DNA from: Microcaldota archaeon
GTDB lineage: Archaea; Micrarchaeota; Micrarchaeia; Micrarchaeales; CABMGC01
Length of the DNA stretch: 13,925 nt
Assembly: GCA_027328265.1 (NCBI GenBank)
Contig: DAHVVD010000047.1
Coordinates: forward strand, 1-13,925
Direction of reading: 5' to 3'
Positions within the stretch are counted from its first letter, which is position 1. Each line of letters opens with the position of its first letter. A program made the position numbers and the translations under genes. The notes beneath the pieces are model-generated. The model made no database searches, had not been told where the DNA came from, and was given only the letters and a program-made list of their open reading frames with translations. Positions 1 to 6,111 of the stretch are shown here, one piece after another.

Positions 1-474
1 GAAGATACTTTCATAATTTCCATTTCTGAAAATTATAGTTTTAGTAAATCAAATAGAATAAAAAAAAGAATAAGGAAAGTTTTCTTTAATGATATAGGCA
101 TACGAAATGTCATAAACAACACCTTTGTCGATAACGTCCTGTTAGACACAAATGAAATAGGTAAAATAGCTGAAACAGTAGTACATGATCATTGTATAAG
201 ACTGAAATTTAAAATATCGACACAACTTAGGCCAGAACTTTTTTATTGGAGGACAGATGGCGGAGAGATTGACATAATTCTTGAACACAGGGGCAAGCCG
301 ATACCGATAGAAGTAAAGTATAGGAATACTATTGATAGCGCAGACTTAAAATCAATAAAAGAATTTGTAAAAACAAAGAAATCAGGATTTGGAATTTGTG
401 TTTCTAAAGATACGCTGGAGCTCAATGACACAATACTCGTTATACCAGTTTGGTTATTCTTGATGTTATGCTAA
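1..474 (+). CDS. C-terminal part of an archaeal AAA ATPase with DUF4143 domain (open at left edge)
   Basis: Frame 1 is open from base 1 to a TAA at 472-474 (157 residues; start and P-loop domain lie outside the window). The visible part looks like the DUF4143 region that follows the ATPase domain in the archaeal/bacterial AAA_14-DUF4143 family. It has a KVFFNDIGIRN segment (residues 26-36), GKIAETVV (54-61), a YWR-GGEIDIILE segment (82-95) and PIEVKYR (102-108). The D91 and E104-x-K106 arrangement recalls the PD-(D/E)XK nuclease-like core noted in this family, and the end reads IPVWLFL, as family members usually do, so the C-terminus looks intact. The biochemical role of these ATPases is poorly known; many are strain-variable. 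The gene is more AT-rich than its right-hand neighbours, which fits acquired DNA. I am fairly sure of the family and unsure of function. Confidence 0.75.
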   Translation, partial: EDTFIISISENYSFSKSNRIKKRIRKVFFNDIGIRNVINNTFVDNVLLDTNEIGKIAETVVHDHCIRLKFKISTQLRPELFYWRTDGGEIDIILEHRGKPIPIEVKYRNTIDSADLKSIKEFVKTKKSGFGICVSKDTLELNDTILVIPVWLFLMLC

Positions 475-492
475 ACAGTAAGGCGAACGTAG

Positions 493-518
493 GGTTCAGA
501 ATTTCTTGAATCTGAACC
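493..518. repeat. 8-bp perfect hairpin downstream of the ATPase gene
   Basis: GGTTCAGA (493-500) is followed by a 10-nt loop and its exact complement TCTGAACC (511-518). It starts 18 bases after the ATPase stop codon. No U-tract follows, so it is not an obvious terminator. It could be a subterminal palindrome of the TnpB-type element whose right end is proposed at 568-626, or simply an mRNA 3' hairpin. Confidence 0.45.
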
Positions 519-567
519 GTCCTGGCTTAAATAGCTTTATTAGCTCAGGAGAATACCAGCATCTTGA

Positions 568-626
568 GGCGGGGTTACCTATACCGAGCAGAAAGCCCGC
601 GCCGCTTGCGGGTGGGAGGATGTCAC
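568..626 (+). mobile_element. Probable relic right end / omega-RNA 3' part of a TnpB (IS200/IS605-class) element
   Basis: The segment holds GGCGGGG (568-574), then GAAAGCCCGC (591-600), a 7-nt loop, GCGGG (608-612) and a tail GGGAGGATGTCAC (614-626). From memory, this layout matches the right ends of archaeal and bacterial IS1341-like TnpB elements: a GC-rich AGCCCGC hairpin followed by GGGAGGATGTCA-C at the element boundary, which is also the 3' scaffold of the omega RNA. CCCGC (596-600) can pair with either the upstream or the downstream GCGGG, and GGGTG/CACCC (611-615/624-628) can also pair. No tnpB body is present; the preceding bases (from about 506) read in one frame as a short, degenerate peptide that could be the end of a lost TnpB. 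The intact TnpB at the right edge of the window shows the family is present in this genome. Identification rests on motif memory, not alignment. Confidence 0.5.
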
Positions 627-697
627 CCTTCTATTTTCCTAGGAAACCAAAATTTTTTCGCCGAACACCAAGTTATTACACGATTTTTCACGTCGTC

Positions 698-705
698 TTT
701 AAATA
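698..705 (+). promoter_or_regulatory. TATA box of the ATP-grasp gene
   Basis: TTTAAATA is centred about 32 bp before the ATG at 733. With the usual archaeal TATA-to-start distance of about 25-27 bp, transcription would begin a few bases before the ATG, so the message would be almost leaderless; no Shine-Dalgarno sequence is visible. Confidence 0.6.
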
Positions 706-732
706 AAGAATGTTCTTGTATTACCTGATAAG

Positions 733-2058
733 ATGGCTGCAAACGGCCATGACACCAAGGACGAAGCTAAGAAGTACAAATTCCTGATTGTATCAAAGGA
801 GGCATCTGGCTCTGACATAGCATATCAGCTAAAGAAGGAAGGCAACTCCGTAAAGCTTTTCATACAGGACGACAGCGAAGGCGACGTGCTCGATAATGTC
901 GTCGAGAAGGTGAGCGACTGGGAGAGCGAGAAGAGCTGGGCCGACATAATCCTCTTCGATTTCGTGGGATTCGGGTTCCGGCAGAACGAGCTCAGGCAAC
1001 AGGGTTTCAAAGTCATAGGTGGCAGTTATCTTGGCGACCAACTCGAGCTTGACAGGAACTTCGCACTCCAGTACTTCGCCAAGATGAATGTCAAGATACC
1101 GCAGACAGAAGAGTTCAACAGCTTCGTCTCAGCAAAGAGATTTCTCAAGGACCAGAAGAAGAGATTCGTGATAAAGTTCGCAGGAAACGCCGGCGACGAG
1201 AAAGGACTGCTATACGTCGCTCAGACGGACGACAACACAGACCTAATACAGCTTATGGATCTCTACAACAAGAAATGGAATACTGGCTGGGGGGAACCCA
1301 AATTCGTGTTGCAGGAGGTTATAGAGGGAGTCGAGGTCGCAGTCACAGCCCTTTTCGATGGCGAGAAGTTCGTGATGCCAGTGTATATGAACTTCGAGAA
1401 CAAGAGGCTGCTTACCGGCGACCTTGGGGTATTCACTGGTGAGATGGGTACCCACGGCTTCTTCACTTTCGACAAGCTGAAACTCTTCAAGAACACGCTC
1501 AAGAAGATAGAAGAGGACCTCAAGAAGGACGGCTATGTTGGGACCATCGATGTCAACTGCATAGTGAACGAGGAGGGCATCTGGCCGCTTGAATTCACTT
1601 CGCGCTTCGGCTATCCACTCACAGATCTCATCTTCGAGGCCATCAAGGGCAAGACGAGGATCACTGACATGATGGTAGGGCTTGTTGAGAAAACCCTCGA
1701 CCTCCTAGAAACGAACGACGGCTACCAGATAGGCATTGCTGTCTGTGTGCCTACCTTCCCATATGAGGAAGGCTATGAGAGATACGGCAAGGAGCTGCCT
1801 GTGATAATACTGAGCGAGAAGGTCGATGATAATTTCCACATGGGCGACCTAAAACTCGACAACGACGTCTGGGTGACTGCCGGCTCATGGGGCTACAGTT
1901 TCGTAATTACAGGAAACGGAGACACGATGTTCGCAGCCAAGACAGACGCCTACAACAACCTAAAGTACATCGTGGTGCCAAACGCGATGTACAGGATAGA
2001 CATCTCTGACAGGTGGGTCAATGACTATCCGAAACTGCATCGCCTTGGATACCTGTGA
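733..2058 (+). CDS. PurD-like ATP-grasp ligase (phosphoribosylamine-glycine ligase-like)
   Basis: This 441-residue protein has the layout of the PurD (GAR synthetase) branch of the ATP-grasp superfamily. An N-terminal Rossmann-like domain (about 15-105) is followed by the ATP-grasp fold. Visible landmarks are the likely nucleotide-binding lysine in FVIKFAG (145-151), a loop GDEKGLL (154-160), QEVIEGVEVAVTALFDG (194-210) corresponding to the PurD EE-L-G-E segment, TGEMGT (235-240) where PurD has TGGMGA, and PLEFTSRFGYP (285-295) where PurD has the metal-binding LEFNxRFGDP. The C-terminus (YRIDIS, 420-425) also recalls PurD. The match is divergent: the canonical PNTGGMGA and RFGDPE are altered, and there is no purine biosynthesis gene nearby. 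It may act on another carboxylate/amine pair. The ATG sits just behind a TATA box and has no Shine-Dalgarno sequence. Superfamily is secure, substrate is not. Confidence 0.7.
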   Translation: MAANGHDTKDEAKKYKFLIVSKEASGSDIAYQLKKEGNSVKLFIQDDSEGDVLDNVVEKVSDWESEKSWADIILFDFVGFGFRQNELRQQGFKVIGGSYLGDQLELDRNFALQYFAKMNVKIPQTEEFNSFVSAKRFLKDQKKRFVIKFAGNAGDEKGLLYVAQTDDNTDLIQLMDLYNKKWNTGWGEPKFVLQEVIEGVEVAVTALFDGEKFVMPVYMNFENKRLLTGDLGVFTGEMGTHGFFTFDKLKLFKNTLKKIEEDLKKDGYVGTIDVNCIVNEEGIWPLEFTSRFGYPLTDLIFEAIKGKTRITDMMVGLVEKTLDLLETNDGYQIGIAVCVPTFPYEEGYERYGKELPVIILSEKVDDNFHMGDLKLDNDVWVTAGSWGYSFVITGNGDTMFAAKTDAYNNLKYIVVPNAMYRIDISDRWVNDYPKLHRLGYL

Positions 2059-2153
2059 GGCGGGCAAATTAGTCATCACAATCCGCTGTGTGACAGTTCT
2101 ATGTGAGGGCTTTTTGAAAAATCCAGTGCGGATCTTCTGCCTTATGGAATTCA

Positions 2154-2600
2154 TCATATATTGCTTCCCAGCACCATGAAAATTATAGTTATTATCAGCA
2201 ATGCCAGCTCTATTCTCCCGACGATTCGCATCCTCCCTATGGTCTGTGATTGAACAGGCCCTGCTTTCTGGCCATTAAGCCTTGGTGACAGCAGGCCAAG
2301 ATATATCCCAAGCAGCCATGCGATAGCGCCGAGCAGCCCTCCTATCACCAGGGTGCTTGCTCCGTTCCCGAATATCGACATGTTGTAGAACAGGTATCCG
2401 TATACTATCAGCAATGCCCCTGCTATTATCGTCATGGTTGAGGCTATGGCAAGGTATCTGCCCAGCCTGGGGCCTATATGCAGGAGAAGCACCTGCCTCT
2501 TGTGCTGTTCGACTACTATTTCGAAGAACATCGCGAACCCTACCCACGCAGTGCCTGCAATTATGTGGATTGAGAGAAGTGCGATGAAGATTATGTCCAT
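2154..2600 (-). CDS. Four-helix integral membrane protein, CopD/DUF2269-like
   Basis: The 148-residue protein has four predicted membrane helices (about residues 4-29, 49-70, 82-104 and 126-145) with short loops. The first helix contains IHIIAGTAWVGF (11-22). This resembles the H-x-x-x-x-x-x-W-x-G signature of the CopD/DUF2269/HemJ-like membrane proteins, in which the histidine may bind heme or metal. Those families usually have four or more helices of similar length. The gene converges on the ATP-grasp gene with a 95-bp gap. ATG at 2600 is the only reasonable start, since an in-frame stop lies about 25 bp upstream; no clear Shine-Dalgarno sequence is seen. The first-helix motif is the only real family clue, so function is tentative. 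Confidence 0.65.
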   Translation of the reverse strand: MDIIFIALLSIHIIAGTAWVGFAMFFEIVVEQHKRQVLLLHIGPRLGRYLAIASTMTIIAGALLIVYGYLFYNMSIFGNGASTLVIGGLLGAIAWLLGIYLGLLSPRLNGQKAGPVQSQTIGRMRIVGRIELALLIITIIFMVLGSNI

Positions 2601-2698
2601 AATTATGCGCCTGAGAGCATTCAGTTATCCGAGCTTGTTCGGGGATGGCGTTTCCGTCTCCATGTCCTTTCATTATAGTAATATATGAGGGTGTTGAA

Positions 2699-2709
2699 AA
2701 TTTAAATAA
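2699..2709 (-). promoter_or_regulatory. Candidate TATA box upstream of the membrane protein gene
   Basis: On the minus strand this reads TTATTTAAATT, an archaeal TATA-like stretch, about 100 bp before the ATG at 2600, which would give a leader of about 75 nt. A second AT-rich box (plus-strand TATAGTAATATAT, 2673-2685) is nearer. Which is used cannot be told. The rest of 2601-2837 holds no gene that I can support. Confidence 0.35.
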
Positions 2710-2837
2710 CCCACAGTTCCTCTAATTCGAAAGGTTGTTCTTCTTTTCCATCAATAAAAGATCGGCGGCAGAAACTGTTGACGACCAGATTTTGCACGAA
2801 TAGACGTCTATAAAAGTCAGCGGAGCTGCTGCCAAGG

Positions 2838-3317
2838 TTAGATCTCCCTGTTTATGTAGGCCAGAGTCTCTTCAAGCGTCTTGCTGTCCTCGCTTATGCC
2901 GAACTCCTCAACAACCTTCCTTACGTTTTCCTCTGAAGCCTCCTTGCCGTTGGCCACCAGGAAGTAGAAAGCGTAAACGTATATGACGTGGCTCTTTATC
3001 CCAGTTTTGAGTAGCGCGTCAATCATTCTTGGGTCAGACTGCGCGCCTATCGCCCTCATTGCCTTGGTCAGGTTCTCCTTGTTTATCTCCCTTCCGGCAA
3101 AGCTGAGGAACCCGGCAGCGTAGATATACGACATTATACCCTTCTCCATCGCCTTCCCCAGGTTCTTCTGCTTCAGTAGCTTGTCCAATTCAGTTATCAT
3201 AATCTTCTTCGAAGCGGAGAGGATCTCGTCTATTATTGCAGAAAGGCTGCTGTATGCCACCACAGCATCTACAGTAACCCTATTTGCTTCTCCAGCCTCC
3301 TTTTCATCTTTTTCCAC
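2838..3317 (-). CDS. Tandem ribosomal P1/L12p-like N-terminal domain protein
   Basis: The 159-residue acidic/helical protein contains two consecutive segments resembling the N-terminal dimerisation domain of archaeal stalk protein P1/L12p (typically M-E-Y-V-Y-A-A-L-L-L-x-x-x-G-K-E-I). Copy 1 runs about 60-109 (MSYIYAAGFLSFAGREI, then NKENLTKAMRAIG). Copy 2 runs about 110-159 (IYVYAFYFLVANGKEA, then SEENVRKVVEEFG). They share the pattern Y-[IV]-Y-A-x-x-F-L-x3-G-[RK]-E-x2-x-E-N-[LV]-x-K-x4-[IF]-G. The flexible A/E-rich linker and the acidic C-terminal factor-binding tail of real L12p are absent. Residues 1-58 form a separate, mostly helical region that I do not recognise. The start is GTG at 3317, chosen because a TATA box lies 28-35 bp upstream, giving an almost leaderless message. 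What is known: the L12p N-terminal domain dimerises and binds the C-terminal spine helices of L10/P0. What I infer: this protein could bind that spine or form a covalent pseudo-dimer. It is unlikely to be the functional stalk protein itself. Confidence 0.65.
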   Translation of the reverse strand: MEKDEKEAGEANRVTVDAVVAYSSLSAIIDEILSASKKIMITELDKLLKQKNLGKAMEKGIMSYIYAAGFLSFAGREINKENLTKAMRAIGAQSDPRMIDALLKTGIKSHVIYVYAFYFLVANGKEASEENVRKVVEEFGISEDSKTLEETLAYINREI

Positions 3318-3344
3318 GCAACCAATCCCTAACCGTTGGAAAAA

Positions 3345-3352
3345 TATTTAAA
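3345..3352 (-). promoter_or_regulatory. TATA box of the P1/L12-like gene
   Basis: The minus strand reads TTTAAATA, with its centre about 31 bp before the GTG start at 3317. This supports the GTG start and an almost leaderless transcript, separate from the upstream MscS gene, which ends at 3382. Confidence 0.6.
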
Positions 3353-3381
3353 TGCTTTTGAATCCACGCTGGATTCTGGGG

Positions 3382-4314
3382 TCAGAGGGAATGTTGCTTT
3401 GAGCTTCTTGGAAGGTTCTTCAGCCTCCAATATGCATCGTCAAAGGCTCTGTTCACTATGTCTGTCAGTACTATTATCTCTCCAAGAGCGCTGAAGTTGA
3501 GGAGCACTGTGAAGGTGTTGGCGCCTGACGCCTTTGCTGATAGATAGATCTCAGGCGGCCTCTGTTTTCTTTTCTGGAACTCGCCCAGGATTGTCTCTTC
3601 AACCTTCTTCACCAAGTCATTGGCGCTCACATCACTGCTCATTGTGACTGCCAGAGGATAAGTGTATGTGTCACCTATCTTAAGTTTCGTAAACGTCGCG
3701 GAGTTAAGCATTACTGTGTTTGGCAGTCTTATCCTGTGGCCGTACTGGTTAACCACCTCTGTAAAGAGTATGTTCACTGTGAGGATCTTGCAGACTATGT
3801 CACCCCATATGATGGAGTGGAGAATCATCTGGTCGCCGCTGACTATGGTTCTCGATGTCGATATCAAAAATCCAGAAAGTATGTTACTGACTATAGTCTG
3901 CACGGCGAGGCCAATTATGATGCCACCGATAGCACCGCCAGCAAGCGCCTGGGACGGGCTGAGGCCGAAGTACGGGCCAAATATGAGCAAGAGGATTGAG
4001 ATGACAGCTGCGTAGAAGAGAATCCTAAGGACCAGCTTGACTAGTTCAGCAGTCCCTATATTCCGCTCCTTGCGGCCGTGCATCTCTGCGATCGAGACCA
4101 GTATCCTGTACAATATATATGTACCAAGCAGACCAAAGATTGTATTTTTGATATCTGACACATACTGTATATAATTCACGAAAGAGGGGTAGTAATTCCT
4201 TATCACAAACGAGATTTCTGTGTTGGTTAAGATCACAATCCCAACAAATGCCACCAGTGCAACTATGGCTATCAGGTATCTATAGGATCTGCCGTGGCCG
4301 TTTACGCTCTCCAT
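3382..4314 (-). CDS. mscS: MscS-family mechanosensitive ion channel
   Basis: This 310-residue protein is a small-conductance mechanosensitive channel that releases ions and osmolytes across the cytoplasmic membrane on hypo-osmotic shock. It has predicted helices at about 12-30, 55-76 and 90-113, followed by the family's pore helix. That helix is rich in Ala/Gly (LAGGAIGGIIIGLAVQ, 124-139) and continues into TIVSNILSGFLI (140-151), the MscS TM3a/TM3b pattern. A beta domain with GDIV-KILTVNILFTEV (171-187) and N-x-x-LPN (RIRLPNT, 194-200) and the C-terminal alpha/beta domain follow. Length is normal for a minimal MscS. A TATA box lies 33-42 bp upstream, and a purine-rich AGAGGG precedes the ATG at 4314. 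The gene diverges from the L7Ae operon. Confidence 0.92.
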   Translation of the reverse strand: MESVNGHGRSYRYLIAIVALVAFVGIVILTNTEISFVIRNYYPSFVNYIQYVSDIKNTIFGLLGTYILYRILVSIAEMHGRKERNIGTAELVKLVLRILFYAAVISILLLIFGPYFGLSPSQALAGGAIGGIIIGLAVQTIVSNILSGFLISTSRTIVSGDQMILHSIIWGDIVCKILTVNILFTEVVNQYGHRIRLPNTVMLNSATFTKLKIGDTYTYPLAVTMSSDVSANDLVKKVEETILGEFQKRKQRPPEIYLSAKASGANTFTVLLNFSALGEIIVLTDIVNRAFDDAYWRLKNLPRSSKQHSL

Positions 4315-4346
4315 GATAACCCTCTTCCAATTAAGTTAGTAATTCA

Positions 4347-4356
4347 TTATTATAAA
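4347..4356 (-). promoter_or_regulatory. TATA box of the MscS gene
   Basis: The minus strand reads TTTATAATAA, centred about 38 bp before the ATG at 4314, which would leave a leader of about 10-12 nt. It shares the 132-bp divergent promoter region with the L7Ae operon. Confidence 0.5.
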
Positions 4357-4393
4357 GCTTGACAATACTATTCGGTACCAACCCAAGGAAAGC

Positions 4394-4400
4394 TTTAATA
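4394..4400 (+). promoter_or_regulatory. TATA box of the L7Ae-S28e-L24e operon
   Basis: TTTAATA is centred about 50 bp before the L7Ae ATG, predicting a leader of about 20-25 nt. That leader carries a good Shine-Dalgarno sequence, GAGGT (4436-4440), six bases before the ATG, unlike the leaderless genes nearby. Confidence 0.55.
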
Positions 4401-4446
4401 TCCTTCTGAGCCAATACTTACTAAACCAATGAGATGAGGTATAACT

Positions 4447-4911
4447 ATGTCTAACACTAAGGAAGTATCCGACAAGGCACTCGAGGCCGTGAGGCTCGCG
4501 AGGCAGAGCGGCACAGTGAGGAAGGGAGTCAACGAAGTGACCAAGAGTGTAGAGCGCGGGCTTGCATCGCTTGTAGTGATGGCAGATGACGTCGAGCCAA
4601 AGGAGATCCTTATGCACATCCCAAAGCTCTGCGACAAGAAGAAGATAGCTTACGCTTACGTCCCTACTAAGATGGACCTAGGCAAGGCTGTAGGCATAAA
4701 CGTTCCATGTTCAGCTGTAGCCGTCGAGAAGGCAGGCGAGGCTGAGCACGCCATAAAGGATGTAATATCAAGGACTACAGGAAAGTCTGCAGAGGCGAAG
4801 GAGGAAGCTCCAAAGCAGCAGGAGCAGAAGCCTAAGAGGGAGCCTAAGGAGAAGAAGCCAAAGGCAGCGCCTCCCGCGCCAGCAGCTCCTGCAGCAGAAG
4901 TACCAGCGTGA
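4447..4911 (+). CDS. rpl7ae: Ribosomal protein L7Ae / K-turn-binding protein with long C-terminal tail
   Basis: The 154-residue protein begins with a complete archaeal L7Ae domain (about 1-115). Visible are VRKGVNEVTKSVERGLASL (24-42), the RNA-binding G-x-N-E-x-T-K segment that contacts the kink-turn, VVMADDVEPKEI (43-54), and IAYAYVPTKMDLGKAVG (67-83). L7Ae binds kink-turns in 23S rRNA, box C/D and H/ACA guide RNAs and RNase P RNA. Archaeal L7Ae is normally about 120 residues. Here a K/E/Q-rich then P/A-rich low-complexity tail of about 40 residues (115-154) is added. The start is supported by GAGGT six bases upstream. It is first in an operon with S28e (6-bp gap) and L24e, a common archaeal order. 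Confidence 0.95.
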   Translation: MSNTKEVSDKALEAVRLARQSGTVRKGVNEVTKSVERGLASLVVMADDVEPKEILMHIPKLCDKKKIAYAYVPTKMDLGKAVGINVPCSAVAVEKAGEAEHAIKDVISRTTGKSAEAKEEAPKQQEQKPKREPKEKKPKAAPPAPAAPAAEVPA

Positions 4912-4917
4912 TAAAAA

Positions 4918-5265
4918 ATGGCTGGAGAAGAGAAGCCTCAGAAGACTAAGGCGCCTAAGCAGGATGACAAGAAGCCCGACAGCGGAGCGAAGGGCGCTCC
5001 AGCCGCGCCAGCACCGCCAGCAGCAGGAGCAACCCCAACCCGCGCCGAGGAGAGCAGGTTCGAGGGATTCCTTGCAGAGGTAGTCGGTGTCGAGCCCAAT
5101 AGAACAGGAATATACGGAGAGATAAAGCAGGCGATGTGCAAGATACTCGAGGGCAGGGACAAGGGCCGTGTAATAAGGAGGAACTTTTCTGGCAGGATAA
5201 AGAAGGGAGATCTGATAAGGCTGCCAGACACAAGCAGAGAAGACAAGAGGATAGTCGCAAGGTAA
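4918..5265 (+). CDS. rps28e: 30S ribosomal protein S28e with long N-terminal extension
   Basis: The conserved S28e body covers residues about 46-115: FLAEVVGV (51-58), then CKILEGRDKGRVIRRN (74-89), the strongly conserved family signature, and KKGDLIRLPDTSRED (95-109). S28e is usually about 70 residues; here about 45 extra N-terminal residues precede it, K/Q/D-rich then P/A-rich with no predicted fold. The ATG follows the L7Ae stop by six bases and is preceded by GTGAT overlapping that stop, a plausible Shine-Dalgarno, so translation is probably coupled and the extension is likely translated. The extension resembles in composition and order the C-terminal tail of the neighbouring L7Ae. S28e is a small-subunit protein near the mRNA exit/E-site region. 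Confidence 0.94.
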   Translation: MAGEEKPQKTKAPKQDDKKPDSGAKGAPAAPAPPAAGATPTRAEESRFEGFLAEVVGVEPNRTGIYGEIKQAMCKILEGRDKGRVIRRNFSGRIKKGDLIRLPDTSREDKRIVAR

Positions 5266-5269
5266 GCTG

Positions 5270-5413
5270 ATGAAGTGCTCATACTGCTCAATGGAGATAG
5301 AGAAGGGGACAGGCTTTGGATACGTGAGAAAGAACGGCGCGGTGAGATACTACTGCACCAACAGGTGCATGAAGCTCAACATAATCCACAACAAGAAGAT
5401 GAAGGGAGCATAA
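5270..5413 (+). CDS. rpl24e: 50S ribosomal protein L24e (short, zinc-ribbon form)
   Basis: This 47-residue frame reads ATG to TAA and shows the L24e zinc-ribbon: C3-x2-C6, GTGFGYVRKNG (13-23), and C29-x3-C33 (YYCTNRC, 27-33). The C-terminus (MKLNIIHNKKMKGA) is basic but lacks the R-x-P-R-K-L-x-W ending usual in archaeal L24e, which is about 55-65 residues long. It lies four bases after the S28e stop, in the expected L7Ae-S28e-L24e order. The genes that commonly follow in other archaea (ndk, infB) are absent. The four zinc-ligand cysteines and the context make the identification firm despite the small size. Confidence 0.93.
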   Translation: MKCSYCSMEIEKGTGFGYVRKNGAVRYYCTNRCMKLNIIHNKKMKGA

Positions 5414-5447
5414 GGAGCATAATAATCATTGAGAGAAGCACATAATC

Positions 5448-5454
5448 CTAAATA
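5448..5454 (+). promoter_or_regulatory. TATA-like box of the AMMECR1-polymerase pair
   Basis: CTAAATA lies about 33 bp before the ATG at 5484, spacing that predicts a nearly leaderless message and a transcription unit separate from the ribosomal operon ending at 5413. Confidence 0.45.
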
Positions 5455-5483
5455 CCTTCGATGCCAATGCGTATATCGTTGCG

Positions 5484-6098
5484 ATGAAGTTCTATTCCCT
5501 TGAAGAAGGAGAGAGGCTCGTAAAGGCAGCGAGGCATTCCATAGAGCTTTCGATAATCTCCCCAAGCTTCAAGAGAGAAGCGATAGAATCAAGGCTTAGC
5601 CACTTTGACCAGAACCACGGAATCTTCGTAACTATAGAACATTATCCAACAAAAGAACTGAGGGGATGCATAGGCTTCCCGAGGCCGACAGCAAGCCTCA
5701 GGACCCTGCTTGTCGAGGCTGCGGTTGCAGCCGCCAACGAGGACCCGAGGTTTGTTTCCATCTCGCATTTGGAGTTCGAGCACATAGTAGTCGAAGTGAG
5801 TATATTATCAGATCCGGAGCCGATAGTGGCAAAGGGCGAAGCCGAAATTAAAAGGAAGATAAAAGTAGGAAGGGATGGCCTCATGATTAATTCCGGGCAT
5901 TACAGCGGCCTCCTTCTTCCGATCGTTCCAGTAGAGCAGAAGTGGGGCGTCTCACAATTCCTTGAGAACATCTGCCTCAAGGCAGGCCTTCCTCCCGATG
6001 GCTGGAAGAACCCCAATGCGCGGCTATACAAATTTAGCACGCAGGTCTTCAGAGAAAAGACACCTAGCGGAGAAATAGAGGAAGTGGAGTTCGAGTAG
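5484..6098 (+). CDS. AMMECR1-domain protein
   Basis: The 204-residue protein is a full-length AMMECR1 domain protein, a family conserved from archaea to human but without a proven biochemical activity. It shows the diagnostic LRGCIGFP (59-66) preceded by GIFVTI (46-51), then AAANEDPRF (82-90), LEFEHIVVEVSILSDPEPI (96-114), DGLMI-SGHYSGLLLPIVP (131-149) and QFLENICLKAGLP (158-170). In many archaea the gene is near Memo or radical-SAM genes, suggesting a role in a small-molecule or protein modification, but neither is adjacent here. Instead it is followed after 13 bp by a Y-family polymerase, so the two are probably cotranscribed. Start ATG fits the upstream TATA spacing. Confidence 0.93.
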   Translation: MKFYSLEEGERLVKAARHSIELSIISPSFKREAIESRLSHFDQNHGIFVTIEHYPTKELRGCIGFPRPTASLRTLLVEAAVAAANEDPRFVSISHLEFEHIVVEVSILSDPEPIVAKGEAEIKRKIKVGRDGLMINSGHYSGLLLPIVPVEQKWGVSQFLENICLKAGLPPDGWKNPNARLYKFSTQVFREKTPSGEIEEVEFE

Positions 6099-6111
6099 CT
6101 GCGGTGTTCGT

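Noticed and set aside
635..646. Perfect 12-bp palindrome TTTCCTAGGAAA upstream of the ATP-grasp gene
   Set aside because: A 12-bp perfect palindrome is expected about three times by chance in a window this size, and no second copy or family site is seen.
506..706. 66-codon plus-strand frame starting TTG between the ATPase and the ATP-grasp gene
   Set aside because: No recognisable domain; its first half runs through the TnpB-like right-end hairpin and its second half through AT-rich promoter DNA up to the TATA box. At most its first part is a remnant of a lost TnpB C-terminus.
2275..2673. 132-codon minus-strand frame with a TATA-like box about 30 bp upstream of its ATG
   Set aside because: It overlaps the four-helix membrane protein in another frame and has no protein-like pattern. 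The membrane protein's helices are clear, so this is a shadow, although the TATA spacing to 2673 is curious.
2800..2811. Perfect 12-bp palindrome ATAGACGTCTAT followed by a TATAAAAG box, downstream of the P1/L12-like gene
   Set aside because: Chance expectation as above. The TATA-like box points into the 3' end of the gene on the opposite strand, with no gene behind it, so an antisense promoter is only speculative.
4938..5291. Minus-strand frames opposite S28e
   Set aside because: Antisense shadows of the low-complexity S28e extension and core; no independent support.
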